The position numbers and the translations under genes were made by a program. From contig NZ_CP107913.1 of assembly GCF_036014115.1 (NCBI RefSeq), positions 7,681,501-7,745,500 on the forward strand: a stretch of 64,000 nucleotides of DNA, written 5' to 3'. The DNA is from Streptomyces sp. NBC_00448 (GTDB lineage: Bacteria; Actinomycetota; Actinomycetes; Streptomycetales; Streptomycetaceae). This document shows positions 1 to 7,684 of the stretch, piece after piece; position 1 is the stretch's first letter; every line of letters begins with the position of its first letter. The notes beneath the pieces are model-generated. The model was not told where the DNA came from and made no database searches. It saw only the letters and a program-made list of their open reading frames with translations.

Positions 1-1013
1 CCGGGCGGGTGGTGCGGGTGGACCGTGGACGGTGTGATGTGTTCACGGCCGAGGGCGTGGCGCGCGCCGACACCGAGTACGTCGTGCCGAAGGACCCGAT
101 GCGCGTGGTGTGCACCGGGGACTGGGCCGCGCTCGATCCGGCCGGCCACGACCCCCGTTTCGTGCGGGAACTGCTGCCCCGGCGCTCCCGGTTCGTCCGG
201 TCCACGTCGTCGAAGCGGTCGGAGGGCCAGGTGCTGGCGGCGAACCTGGACCACGTGGCGGTGTGCGTCTCGCTCGCCCTCGAACTGGACCTGGGACGGC
301 TGGAACGGTTCGTCTCGCTGGCCTGGGAGAGCGGAGCGCAGCCGGTCGTGGTGCTCACCAAGGCCGACCTGGTGCCCGACACCACCCATCTGCTCGCCGA
401 CGCGGAAGCCGCCGCGCCCGGGGTGCGGGTGGTGGTGGCGAGCGCCGAGAGCGGTGAAGGGCTCGACGAGCTGGGCGAGTTGCTCGCCGAGGGCAGCACG
501 GTGCTGCTCGGGCAGTCCGGCGCCGGCAAGTCGACGCTGACCAACGCCCTGGCCGGGGTGTCCGTCCAGGAGGTGCAGGCCACCCGGGACGCCGACGGCA
601 AGGGCCGGCACACCACGACCACCCGGGACATGGTGCCGCTGCCGGACGGGGGAGTGCTCATCGACACCCCCGGGCTGCGCGGCGTCGGGCTGTGGGACGC
701 CGAGACCGGACTCGGCCAGGTCTTCGCCGAGATCGAGCAACTGGCCGCGGACTGCCGCTTCCCGGACTGCTCGCACCAGGCCGAGCCGGGGTGCGCGGTG
801 CTCGCCGCGCTGGACGACGGCACCCTGCCGCAGCGCCGCCTCGACAGCTACCGCAAGCTGCTGCGCGAGAACGCCTGGATCGCCTCCCGCACCGACCAGC
901 GACTGCGCGCCGAACTGCGCCGTGAGTGGAAGCAGCGGTCGGCGGCCGGCCGGGAGATGTACGAGCGCAAGCGCGGCGGGGGCGGCGGCCACCGCCACGG
1001 CCAGGTCCGCTGA
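1..1013 (+). CDS. rsgA: Ribosome small subunit-dependent GTPase A, 5' truncated by window edge
   Basis: Circularly permuted GTPase that helps late maturation of the 30S ribosomal subunit in the cytoplasm. The reading frame is open to the first base and begins inside the N-terminal OB-fold, so the true start lies upstream; about 335 codons are visible. GTPase motifs appear in the permuted order typical of RsgA/YjeQ: TKADLV (G4) first, then the P-loop GQSGAGKST (G1), then DTPGLRG (G3). A C-terminal zinc-binding segment follows, with Cys and His residues in CRFPDCSHQ and a further Cys in EPGC. The gene converges on a small membrane-protein gene 38 bp downstream. Family assignment is secure; only the 5' end is missing. 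Confidence 0.95.
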   Translation, partial: GRVVRVDRGRCDVFTAEGVARADTEYVVPKDPMRVVCTGDWAALDPAGHDPRFVRELLPRRSRFVRSTSSKRSEGQVLAANLDHVAVCVSLALELDLGRLERFVSLAWESGAQPVVVLTKADLVPDTTHLLADAEAAAPGVRVVVASAESGEGLDELGELLAEGSTVLLGQSGAGKSTLTNALAGVSVQEVQATRDADGKGRHTTTTRDMVPLPDGGVLIDTPGLRGVGLWDAETGLGQVFAEIEQLAADCRFPDCSHQAEPGCAVLAALDDGTLPQRRLDSYRKLLRENAWIASRTDQRLRAELRREWKQRSAAGREMYERKRGGGGGHRHGQVR

Positions 1014-1051
1014 CCGGCGGCCGGCTCAGCGCGGCCCGCCCTCCGCGCTCC

Positions 1052-1183
1052 TCATCCGGTGCCGCCACGACGTCCGTGGCGGCGCCGGACCCCGATCGGG
1101 CTTCCCTCGCTCCAGAAGGAACCGATGATCCCGGCGATGACGAGCGCCACGATCACGATTCCCAAGATGACGCTGTAGGCCAT
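1052..1183 (-). CDS. Small single-pass membrane protein (43 aa)
   Basis: A short gene with an ATG and a good ribosome binding site (GGAGG, 7 nt before the start). The product starts MAYSVILGIVIVALVIAG, one continuous hydrophobic segment over residues 3-23, followed by a short tail rich in Arg and Gly (residues 33-43). The topology is therefore one membrane helix with a basic tail that should face the cytoplasm. No family was recognised. The 262 bp upstream, up to the lacI-type gene, is unusually AT-rich for this genome and is the likely promoter region. Coding status rests on the Shine-Dalgarno sequence and the coherent hydrophobic profile. Confidence 0.6.
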   Translation of the reverse strand: MAYSVILGIVIVALVIAGIIGSFWSEGSPIGVRRRHGRRGGTG

Positions 1184-1445
1184 GCCATGACCTCCTCACA
1201 TCCGCGCGGCCTTCACCGCACCGTCACTTTCGCTGCCTGATCGTGACCTTCCCGTTGCATGAGGGTCTCAATCCACTTCTCAACACGGCTTCTCCGTAGA
1301 CCTGTTGAGCGTTGGCGAAAATATGACGGTAAGTAAGTCGCGTGATGCGTAAACCGGATGAACGGTTGACGTGCTGGTTCGGCTTCCACCCCGATCCCGG
1401 CGCCGTCCGTCCCGCAGATCCTCACGCCGCCCATCCCGCCGACCC

Positions 1446-2480
1446 TCACGCCGACGCGCGCACCACCAGCTGCGTCCGCGTCACGATCGACGACAGCGCG
1501 GGCCCGCCCGACTCGGCCGCGCCCGCCTCGATCCGGCGCAGCAGCAACCGCGCCATCATCCGGCCCATCTCCTCGATGTCCTGCCGGATCGTGGTCAGCG
1601 GCGGGTCGGTCCAGTCGGAGACCGACACGATGTCGTCGAAGCCGATCACCGCCACGTCCTCCGGCACCCGCCGCCCCCGCGTGCGCAGCAGCCGCAGCGC
1701 CCCCGAGGCCATCACGTCGGACGCCGCGAACACCCCGTCCAGGTCGGGGAAGTCGTCCAGCAGCCGGGCCATCGCCTGGGAGCCGCCGTCGGGGGTGAAG
1801 TCGCCCTCGGCGATCAGCCGCGGGTCGATGTCCGGCAGCGCGTCGCGGAAGCCGTCCAGCCGGTCCACGGACGCGGTCTGGTCCAGCGGGCCGGCGATGT
1901 GGCCGATCCGGCGGCGGCCCAGGTTCAGCAGGTGCTGGACCGCGTCGCGGGCGCCGCCGCGGTTGTCGCAGTCGACGTAGAGCGTCTCGCTGTCGGACCA
2001 GTCGGGGCGGCCGCCTATCACCGTCGGCACCCCGGCCCGGCGGGCGAGCGCGGGCAGCGTGTCGTCGTCGTGCAGCGAGAAGATCAGCGCGCCGTCCACG
2101 TGGCCGCCGCCCAGATAGCGGCCCACCCGCTCGTAGTCGCCGGCGCCCTCGGTGAGCAGCAGCACCAACTGGTTGTCGTGCGCGGTCAGTTCCTTGCTGA
2201 TGCCGCGTACCTGCTGGGCGAAGAACGGGTCCGCGAAGAACCGCGTCTCCGGCTCGGCCACGACCACCGCGATGGCGTCGTTCCGCCGCGTCACCAGGGC
2301 GCGCGCGGCCTGGTTGGGCACGTAACCCAGCTCGTCGACGGCCCGCCGGACCCGCTCGGCCAGCGGCGCGCGCACCCCCTCGCTGCCGTTGACCACGCGG
2401 GAAGCGGTCGCCCTGGACACCCCGGCCCGTGCGGCCACGGCCTCCAGCGTGGGGCGGGGCACGAAGCTCGGGTCGGACAA
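1446..2480 (-). CDS. LacI family transcriptional regulator
   Basis: DNA-binding sugar-responsive repressor of 344 residues, normal for the family. The N-terminal helix-turn-helix reads TLEAVAARAGVSRATASRVV and is followed by the hinge helix region (ERVRRAVDELGYVPNQAARAL) and a periplasmic-binding-protein-like effector domain ending in SDWTDPPLTTIRQD and the MGRMMARLLLRRI helix. I chose a TTG start because AAGGAG lies 7 nt upstream; a longer in-frame reading adds only unrelated sequence. A 12-bp palindrome of LacI type lies 83 bp upstream, suggesting autoregulation. No sugar operon is adjacent, so the effector cannot be deduced from context. Confidence 0.92.
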   Translation of the reverse strand: MSDPSFVPRPTLEAVAARAGVSRATASRVVNGSEGVRAPLAERVRRAVDELGYVPNQAARALVTRRNDAIAVVVAEPETRFFADPFFAQQVRGISKELTAHDNQLVLLLTEGAGDYERVGRYLGGGHVDGALIFSLHDDDTLPALARRAGVPTVIGGRPDWSDSETLYVDCDNRGGARDAVQHLLNLGRRRIGHIAGPLDQTASVDRLDGFRDALPDIDPRLIAEGDFTPDGGSQAMARLLDDFPDLDGVFAASDVMASGALRLLRTRGRRVPEDVAVIGFDDIVSVSDWTDPPLTTIRQDIEEMGRMMARLLLRRIEAGAAESGGPALSSIVTRTQLVVRASA

Positions 2481-2501
2481 CGGAGGGCTCCTTCGCACGC
2501 G

Positions 2502-2513
2502 GATAACGAAAAT
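2502..2513 (-). promoter_or_regulatory. AT-rich 12-mer shared with the sigma-hydrolase leader
   Basis: The + strand reads GATAACGAAAAT here and again at 55906-55917. In both places it lies on the same strand relative to, and just upstream of, a minus-strand gene (lacI type here, the sigma-hydrolase fusion there). Read on the minus strand it gives ATTTTCGTTATC, where CGTTA could be an ECF-type -10 element. Function is inferred. Confidence 0.35.
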
Positions 2514-2562
2514 TTCCGGACCATTTCGATACGGACAGCGTATCGGGTCGGGCCGACCGCGT

Positions 2563-2574
2563 GAGAGCGCTCTC
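2563..2574. promoter_or_regulatory. LacI-type operator palindrome
   Basis: GAGAGCGCTCTC is a perfect 12-bp palindrome centred on CG, the form used by LacI/GalR repressors of actinomycetes. It sits 83 bp upstream of the TTG start of the LacI gene, so autoregulation is the simplest reading. Confidence 0.6.
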
Positions 2575-2767
2575 TCGGTGTGTCCCCAGGGTTGCCGGTG
2601 CCGACACCCGCACCGGTCCGCCCGGGCGCGCCGCCGCGTGGGCGTGAGCGGGCGGCCCGGCGGACGGGCGGATGGTGCGTACGGTCCCGGGTCCGGTGAG
2701 CGGCGCCGGATCAGCGGCGGCTCGCCGAAGCGGCTCGGCGTGATCCGGCGACCCCGGGGCGGACGTG

Positions 2768-4246
2768 TCAGGCGGGTTCCTCGGCGGCGGCCTCTTCCGT
2801 GGCGTGGGAGTCGGTGAGGGTGAGGGCGCCGCCTGCCGCGACCAGGCCGACGACGACCGCCAGCACGGCGTAGGTGATCCGCTCGCCGTGGAAGAACGAC
2901 GCCACCAGCGCCCCGCTCCAGGTGCCTGCGGGCAGTTGCGTGGTGACGAGCGCGGCGATCAGGGTGCCGACCATGGCGGTGCCGATGCTGGTTCCGACCT
3001 CCTGGGCGGTGTCGTTGAGTGCCGTGCCGATCGACGTGCGGTTGCTCGGCATCGCGTCGACGAGTGCGATGGCGCAGATCGTCATGACGGTGCGCAGCCC
3101 GATGGTCATCAGGACCATGCAGGCCGCGATGGCGCCGTACCCGTGGTCGACTCCCCAGGACAGGCCGGCCAGCGAGCCGGCCAGGCAGGCCGCGCCGACC
3201 AGGCAGGCGATGCGGTGGCCGAACCTTCCCGCCAGCCACTCGGACAGCGGGGTCGCGGCGATCATGGTCACGATGATCGGGAGGTTCGCCAGGCCGGCCC
3301 GGACCGGGCTCCACCCGTAGGCGTACTGGAAGTGGAGGATCAGCCCGAACATCACCGCGGCCATCGCGATGGCCGTGCCGATCTGCGCGATGGCGGCGCC
3401 GCGCACGGTGCCGTTGGAGAAGAGGCGCAGGTCCAGCATGGGCGAGGGGGTGCGGCGCTCGTGCCGCACGAACGCGACGCCCGCGGCGAGGGCGCCGAGG
3501 AGCGCGGCGAGGGTGATCGCGGAGTGCCAGCCGTGCTCGACGCCGCTGGTCAGCGAGTAGCAGGCGAGGCCGATGGTGGTGACGCTCAGCGCGGCGCCCG
3601 GCAGGTCGAGCCGGTCCTGGGTCAGGTCCTCCGGCCGGTCGGCCGGGACGCCGAGACGGACGCCGACGGCCGCGATCAGCGCGATCGGGGCGTTGACGAC
3701 CAGGAGCCACTGCCACCGCACGTGGGCCAGGGCGGTGCCGCCCAGCAGGGGGCCGAGGACGAAGCCGGACATGCCGACGATGATCATCAGGGTCATCGCG
3801 CGCATCCGCAGCGCCTTGTCGTCGAACAGCCGGAAGACCAGCGAGTTGGTGATGGGCGCCATCGCCGCCGCGGCGATGCCGAGGCCGGCCCGCAGGGTGA
3901 TGAGTTCCCCCGCGGTGGTGACCGCGACGACGCCCAGGCTCAGCAGGCCGAACACGGCCAGGCCGACCAGCAGCACGCGTCGGCGCCCGAGCCGGTCGGC
4001 CATCGATCCCGCCGTCAGCAGCAGGCCGCCGAAGGTCAGCGAGTACGCGCCGGTGACCCATTGCAGCGCGGTCGTGCTGCCGTCGAGGTCCCGGCCGATC
4101 GTGGGCAACGCGATCGACAGCAGCGTGTTGTCGACCATCTCGACGAAGAAGGCCAGGCAGAGCGCGGCCAGGGGAATCCACGCCGCGCGCAGCGACGGAT
4201 AGGTACGCGATGCGGCAGGCGCGGTGGAAGCGGCGGTCGTGGTCAT
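2768..4246 (-). CDS. MFS drug efflux transporter, DHA2 (14-TM) type
   Basis: Proton-coupled exporter of 492 residues in the plasma membrane, in the size range of the 14-helix DHA2/QacA group. Hydrophobic helices begin at WIPLAALCLAFFVEMVD, which with NTLLSIALPTIG matches the first-helix signature of this group, and GSMADRLGRRRVL is the MFS loop 2-3 motif. The ATG was chosen over an upstream in-frame ATG because GAGGAGG precedes it and the longer version would extend across the operators. It is divergent from a TetR gene, with two operators in the 95 bp between them, so it is probably repressed by that protein. The substrate cannot be read from sequence. Confidence 0.9.
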   Translation of the reverse strand: MTTTAASTAPAASRTYPSLRAAWIPLAALCLAFFVEMVDNTLLSIALPTIGRDLDGSTTALQWVTGAYSLTFGGLLLTAGSMADRLGRRRVLLVGLAVFGLLSLGVVAVTTAGELITLRAGLGIAAAAMAPITNSLVFRLFDDKALRMRAMTLMIIVGMSGFVLGPLLGGTALAHVRWQWLLVVNAPIALIAAVGVRLGVPADRPEDLTQDRLDLPGAALSVTTIGLACYSLTSGVEHGWHSAITLAALLGALAAGVAFVRHERRTPSPMLDLRLFSNGTVRGAAIAQIGTAIAMAAVMFGLILHFQYAYGWSPVRAGLANLPIIVTMIAATPLSEWLAGRFGHRIACLVGAACLAGSLAGLSWGVDHGYGAIAACMVLMTIGLRTVMTICAIALVDAMPSNRTSIGTALNDTAQEVGTSIGTAMVGTLIAALVTTQLPAGTWSGALVASFFHGERITYAVLAVVVGLVAAGGALTLTDSHATEEAAAEEPA

Positions 4247-4277
4247 GGCGGGCCTCCTCTCGGAACGTCGCCGACTA

Positions 4278-4310
4278 TCGAACGACGTTCGACCATAGAA
4301 CGTGGTTCGA
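4278..4310. promoter_or_regulatory. Tandem TetR operators between MFS and TetR genes
   Basis: Two 15-bp inverted repeats lie side by side with centres 18 bp apart. The first, TCGAACGACGTTCGA (4278-4292), has perfect 6-bp arms. The second, TAGAACGTGGTTCGA (4296-4310), has one mismatch. Their place in the divergent intergenic region indicates joint control of exporter and regulator. Confidence 0.7.
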
Positions 4311-4341
4311 TGAATGCGCAAGTTGTGAAAGGATGTGCACC

Positions 4342-5055
4342 ATGACAGGCCCGCGACCACGACCCGCCGATCGTCCTTCCCGAGGGCGGCGACGTGCTTC
4401 GCACTCCATCGAGGCGGTTCTCACCGCGGCGGTGGCCCTGCTCGACGAGGCGGGCGCGCCGGCGCTGACCCTCCGCGCGCTCGCGGCCCGGCTCGGCACC
4501 GGCGTCGGCAGCATCTACTGGTACGTCTCCGGCAAGGACGACCTGCTCGAACGTGCCGTCGACCACGTGCTCAGCGGGGTGCTGACCGCCGTCGAGGAGC
4601 AGGCCGGCAGCAGTGACCCGATCGACGACCTGCGCGTGATGGCCGTCACGCTGTTCGACGCGATCGTGGACCGGCCGTGGCTGGGTGTGCACTTCATGCG
4701 CGACATCGACGTCCAGGGCAACTCGTTGCGCCTCTACGAGAAGCTGGGGCAGCAGACACTCCGGCTCGACCTCACGCCACGGCAGCGGTTCCACGCCGTG
4801 TCGGCGATCGTGGGCGTCGTGGTCTCCAACGCCGCCGACATGGGGCAGGAGCCGCCCGAGGAGGTGGTCGAGGGATTCGTGGACCGCGAGGAGTTCCTCG
4901 GCCGCTACGCGACGACGTGGCGCGGGCTCGACGCCGAGGAGTACCCGTTCCTGCACGATATCGTCGACGAGTTCGACGGGCACGACGACAAGGAGCAGTT
5001 CCTCGCCGGCCTGGACCTGACGCTGGCGGGCATCCGCTTCCAGGCCGGAGCCTGA
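4342..5055 (+). CDS. TetR family transcriptional regulator of the MFS exporter
   Basis: Repressor of 237 residues with an N-terminal TetR helix-turn-helix (ALTLRALAARLGTGVGSIYWYVSGKDDLL, recognition helix near residues 50-60) and a helical ligand-binding C-terminal half that I cannot assign to a specific ligand class. The ATG is preceded by AAAGGA with an 8-nt gap; an in-frame upstream ATG would cover the operators. Divergent from the DHA2 exporter with paired palindromes in between, the usual arrangement of a drug-sensing repressor and its pump. Confidence 0.9.
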   Translation: MTGPRPRPADRPSRGRRRASHSIEAVLTAAVALLDEAGAPALTLRALAARLGTGVGSIYWYVSGKDDLLERAVDHVLSGVLTAVEEQAGSSDPIDDLRVMAVTLFDAIVDRPWLGVHFMRDIDVQGNSLRLYEKLGQQTLRLDLTPRQRFHAVSAIVGVVVSNAADMGQEPPEEVVEGFVDREEFLGRYATTWRGLDAEEYPFLHDIVDEFDGHDDKEQFLAGLDLTLAGIRFQAGA

Positions 5056-5143
5056 CGCCGGGCAGCCGTTCCCGCCCGGCATCCCCGCACCCCCGAACGG
5101 CCCGAACGGCCCCGAGTGGCAACGGCCTTTCCGCGCTTCGCCT

Positions 5144-5157
5144 AGGACCTTGGTCCG
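5144..5157. promoter_or_regulatory. Possible DosR/OsdR-type box
   Basis: AGGACCTTGGTCCG resembles the core of the actinobacterial DosR (DevR/OsdR) dormancy box, GGGACTNNNGTCCC, as an inverted repeat with GGACC and GGTCC arms. It is 57 bp upstream of a PPOX-type gene. Similarity was judged by eye. Confidence 0.35.
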
Positions 5158-5214
5158 GGTTCTTTCAGCCGAGCGGCGGATGCCGGGGCGGGGGAGCGGC
5201 GGGAGGATGACCGT

Positions 5215-5613
5215 ATGACGACCAGGACCGCACGGACCGAACTGAACGAAGCCGAGCTGGCGTATCTGCGCGGGCAGTTCCTCGCCAGGCTGGCCACCGT
5301 CGACGCGAAGGGGCGCCCGCAGGCGAACCCGGTGGGCTTCTTCCTGCGCGAGGACGGCGCGGTGGACATCGGCGGCTTCGCGATGGGTACCACCAAGAAG
5401 TGGCGCAATGTCGCCGTCAATCCGAACGTGTCCCTCGTGGTGGACGAGATGTCCCGCCCGGGCGACCCCCGTACCGCCCGCGGCGTCGAGATCCGCGGCA
5501 CCGCCGAGCAGGTGGAGGGGCCGCACGAGTACGGCGAGCGGATGAGCCCGGAGCTGATCCGTATCCACCCGTACAAGATCATCAGCTGGGGCATCGAGGG
5601 CCCCGGGATCTGA
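5215..5613 (+). CDS. PPOX class F420-dependent oxidoreductase-like protein
   Basis: Small split-barrel flavin/F420-binding protein of 132 residues. The pattern ELAYLRGQFLARLATVDAKG, PQANPVGF and KKWRNVAVNPNVSLVVDE matches the pyridoxamine 5'-phosphate oxidase-like fold in its F420-binding actinobacterial branch, and the ending IRIHPYKIISWGI is common in that branch. The likely role is reduction of a small molecule with F420H2, but the substrate is unknown. The ATG follows a purine-rich GGGAGGA. It appears to be a single-gene unit, possibly under the dormancy-type box upstream. Confidence 0.82.
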   Translation: MTTRTARTELNEAELAYLRGQFLARLATVDAKGRPQANPVGFFLREDGAVDIGGFAMGTTKKWRNVAVNPNVSLVVDEMSRPGDPRTARGVEIRGTAEQVEGPHEYGERMSPELIRIHPYKIISWGIEGPGI

Positions 5614-5691
5614 CGCGGGGGCGGGACGCGGGCCGACGGCGCCGGGCGCGGGACGATGCCGCTGGGCGCGGTCCGACGCTGCCGGCGCCGG

Positions 5692-6183
5692 CTACCCCGC
5701 GATGACCGCGCCCACCCACGCGCCCGCCACGATCAGGCACGCCATCAGCTCGACCAGGACGGACCCTCCGACCGTACGCATCACCCGGCGGGTCGCCGTC
5801 CAGGCGGCGCGGTGCCCGCCCAGCCGGACCCGCTCGTGGACGTACACGGTGCCGGCGAAGCCCAGCGGCGCGCCCACCACCGGGAGCACGAAGAACCCGG
5901 GGATCGCCACCCCGCTCGCCGTCATCACCGTGCGCCAGGTGACGCCGGAGTCGCGAATCCGCCGGGACGGCATCAGCCACAGCACCACCTGGGCGACCGC
6001 CAGCAGCCCCGTCGCCCCGGCGAGTACGCCCCAGGTCAGGGTGGTGTGCTGCGAGGTGGCCCACCACAGCACGGCCGCCCAGCACAGCAGCGTCCCCGGT
6101 ACCCCAGGTGCCGATACGCAGACGATGCCCAGCAACATCACCGCGCCGATCAGGCACAACTGTGCGGTCCCCATGAGAGCCAC
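5692..6183 (-). CDS. DUF456 family membrane protein
   Basis: Integral membrane protein of about 160 residues with four hydrophobic segments: residues 6-25, 30-65, 95-115 and 140-160. Paired small-residue stretches such as VSAPGVPGTLLCWAAVLWW and VVGAPLGFAGTVYVHE fit the DUF456 family, whose function is unknown. The frame allows a GTG start at 6183 or an ATG at 6174. AGGGTGG near the ATG makes 6174 equally likely. No operon partner is evident. Confidence 0.75.
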   Translation of the reverse strand: MALMGTAQLCLIGAVMLLGIVCVSAPGVPGTLLCWAAVLWWATSQHTTLTWGVLAGATGLLAVAQVVLWLMPSRRIRDSGVTWRTVMTASGVAIPGFFVLPVVGAPLGFAGTVYVHERVRLGGHRAAWTATRRVMRTVGGSVLVELMACLIVAGAWVGAVIAG

Positions 6184-6438
6184 CCTGCCGGAATCCGGGC
6201 GCGTTCGCTGTCCGGCGACGCGCCCGACGCACCGGTGTTACCGGATCGCGTCCCCCGGCCGGGTGCGAGACCGGCCTGCCGCATGCCGCCAGGGAACCGT
6301 ACGCCTGATGCGGGGCGCGGCGGGCCGGATTCGGACGGATCACGCCCTGTGCAGCCGCCCTGTGCAGCCTCTCGTACGCTCCCCTACGCGCTCCGCGTAC
6401 GCCCCCGCGCACGGTTCACGCCGGGCGGCTGCTCCGGG

Positions 6439-7425
6439 TCAGGGCTCGTCGCGGGCGATCCAGCCGCGTTCGTAGGCGTGCCAGCCGAGCTGGAGGCGGG
6501 TGCTCACGCCGGCGATCTCCATCAGCCGCTTCACCCGGCGCTGCACCGTGCGCAGGCCGAGGTCGAGCTGTTTGGCGGTGGAGGTGTCGGTCAGGCCGGC
6601 CAGCAGCAGGGACAGGATGCGCAGGTCGGTGTTGTCGGGCTGCGCGTTCCGCTGCTCGGCGAGTATGCCGCCCGGCTCCAGGCGCAGCGGCATGGCCTGC
6701 CGCCACACGCCCTCGAAGAGCTCCGTCAGCGCCTCCAGCAGGCCGCTGGCGTGCACCACCAGCGCGGCGGGCTCGGCGCGGCGGCCCAGCGGCACCATCG
6801 CCAGCGTCCGGTCGACCACCACGAGCTTGGTCGGTACCCGTTGCACCACCCGCACCTGCTCGTCGCGGTCGAGCGCGGCGGCCAGTTCGGTGAGCCCGCT
6901 CTGCCCGGTGACCGCTTCCCGTTCCAGCACCACGCGGTACGACACCCCGCGCCGCGCCGCGTCGGCCTCCGCGTCGTTGTCCACGCCGTCGACCGCGACC
7001 GGACGGCCGCTGACCAGGGCGCACACCTCCCGCTCGGCGCCGAACTGGAGTTGGAGGAAGCGCTGGGCCACCGCGCCCGCGCCGGTGACCACTTCGACGA
7101 GGTCGTGCACGGCGGGTTCTGCCGCCTCGGCCCTGAACTCGGCGGCGAGCACGGCCGCGGCCAACTCGGCCTGCTCCAGGGCGTGCCGCCGGCTGGTCAG
7201 CAGCGCGGACAGCGCGACCGCCGGCGGCGCGACCACCCAGCGGCCGGGCCGCGCGGAGGACTGGGCGACCAGGCCGTGCCCCTCCAGCCGGCGCAGCAGC
7301 CGGGCGGCGTCCTCCTCGGGCAGCGCCAACCGGTCGGCCAGTTGGCCGAGTTCGGCCGCGCCGAGCGCGACCAGAGCGCGGTAGGCCGATTCCTGTGCCT
7401 CGTCGAGGCCGATGGCGCCGAGCAA
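6439..7425 (-). CDS. TrmB/LuxR-type helix-turn-helix regulator
   Basis: Transcription factor of 328 residues with two DNA-binding regions. The N-terminus (AYRALVALGAAELGQLADRLALPEEDAARLLRRLE is the winged-helix segment, residues about 12-45) is TrmB/MarR-like. The C-terminus (LRILSLLLAGLTDTSTAKQL then GLRTVQRRVKRLMEIAG) is a LuxR-type helix-turn-helix. The middle resembles the phospholipase D-like sensor domain of such streptomycete regulators. I chose the TTG start because GAGGAGGGG lies 6 nt upstream. The gene is divergent from the PP2C-like gene, with 259 bp between. Confidence 0.82.
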   Translation of the reverse strand: MLGAIGLDEAQESAYRALVALGAAELGQLADRLALPEEDAARLLRRLEGHGLVAQSSARPGRWVVAPPAVALSALLTSRRHALEQAELAAAVLAAEFRAEAAEPAVHDLVEVVTGAGAVAQRFLQLQFGAEREVCALVSGRPVAVDGVDNDAEADAARRGVSYRVVLEREAVTGQSGLTELAAALDRDEQVRVVQRVPTKLVVVDRTLAMVPLGRRAEPAALVVHASGLLEALTELFEGVWRQAMPLRLEPGGILAEQRNAQPDNTDLRILSLLLAGLTDTSTAKQLDLGLRTVQRRVKRLMEIAGVSTRLQLGWHAYERGWIARDEP

Positions 7426-7546
7426 CGAAGGCCCCTCCTCGGGATGGGCGGCTGTGCGACACCGACGGCGACGGCGGCATGGCGGGAATGAGCCGCGGCG
7501 GTTTCCCGCCGTGGACATCCTCCCCTCCGTCGGGTGCCCTCTGCCA

Positions 7547-7564
7547 CTGTGATCCACATCGCAG
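7547..7564. promoter_or_regulatory. Imperfect inverted repeat between divergent genes
   Basis: CTGTGATCCACATCGCAG has 7-bp arms with one mismatch. It lies between the TrmB/LuxR-type regulator and the PP2C-like gene and could be the regulator's own site. It superficially resembles an enteric CRP site, which is not expected in this genus. Confidence 0.25.
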
Positions 7565-7684
7565 CCGGTGTCATACCCGGGGAGCACGTGCGAACCGCGC
7601 GCGCCGGGCCGGCCCTGGCCGTGGGGGCTGGGCCGACCCGGCGTTTCGCGTTTCCCGGTCCGCTCGGCGGTGGACAATAAGGGC

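Noticed and set aside
1446..4181. A 911-codon open frame on the minus strand joining the LacI gene to upstream sequence
   Set aside because: Only the last 344 codons are LacI; the rest is a GC-driven shadow of the MFS gene in another frame, and AAGGAG before the TTG marks the real start.
7547..7564. Site for a CRP-like cAMP regulator
   Set aside because: The similarity is to the enteric consensus; the streptomycete Crp pattern does not match, so it was kept only as a generic inverted repeat.
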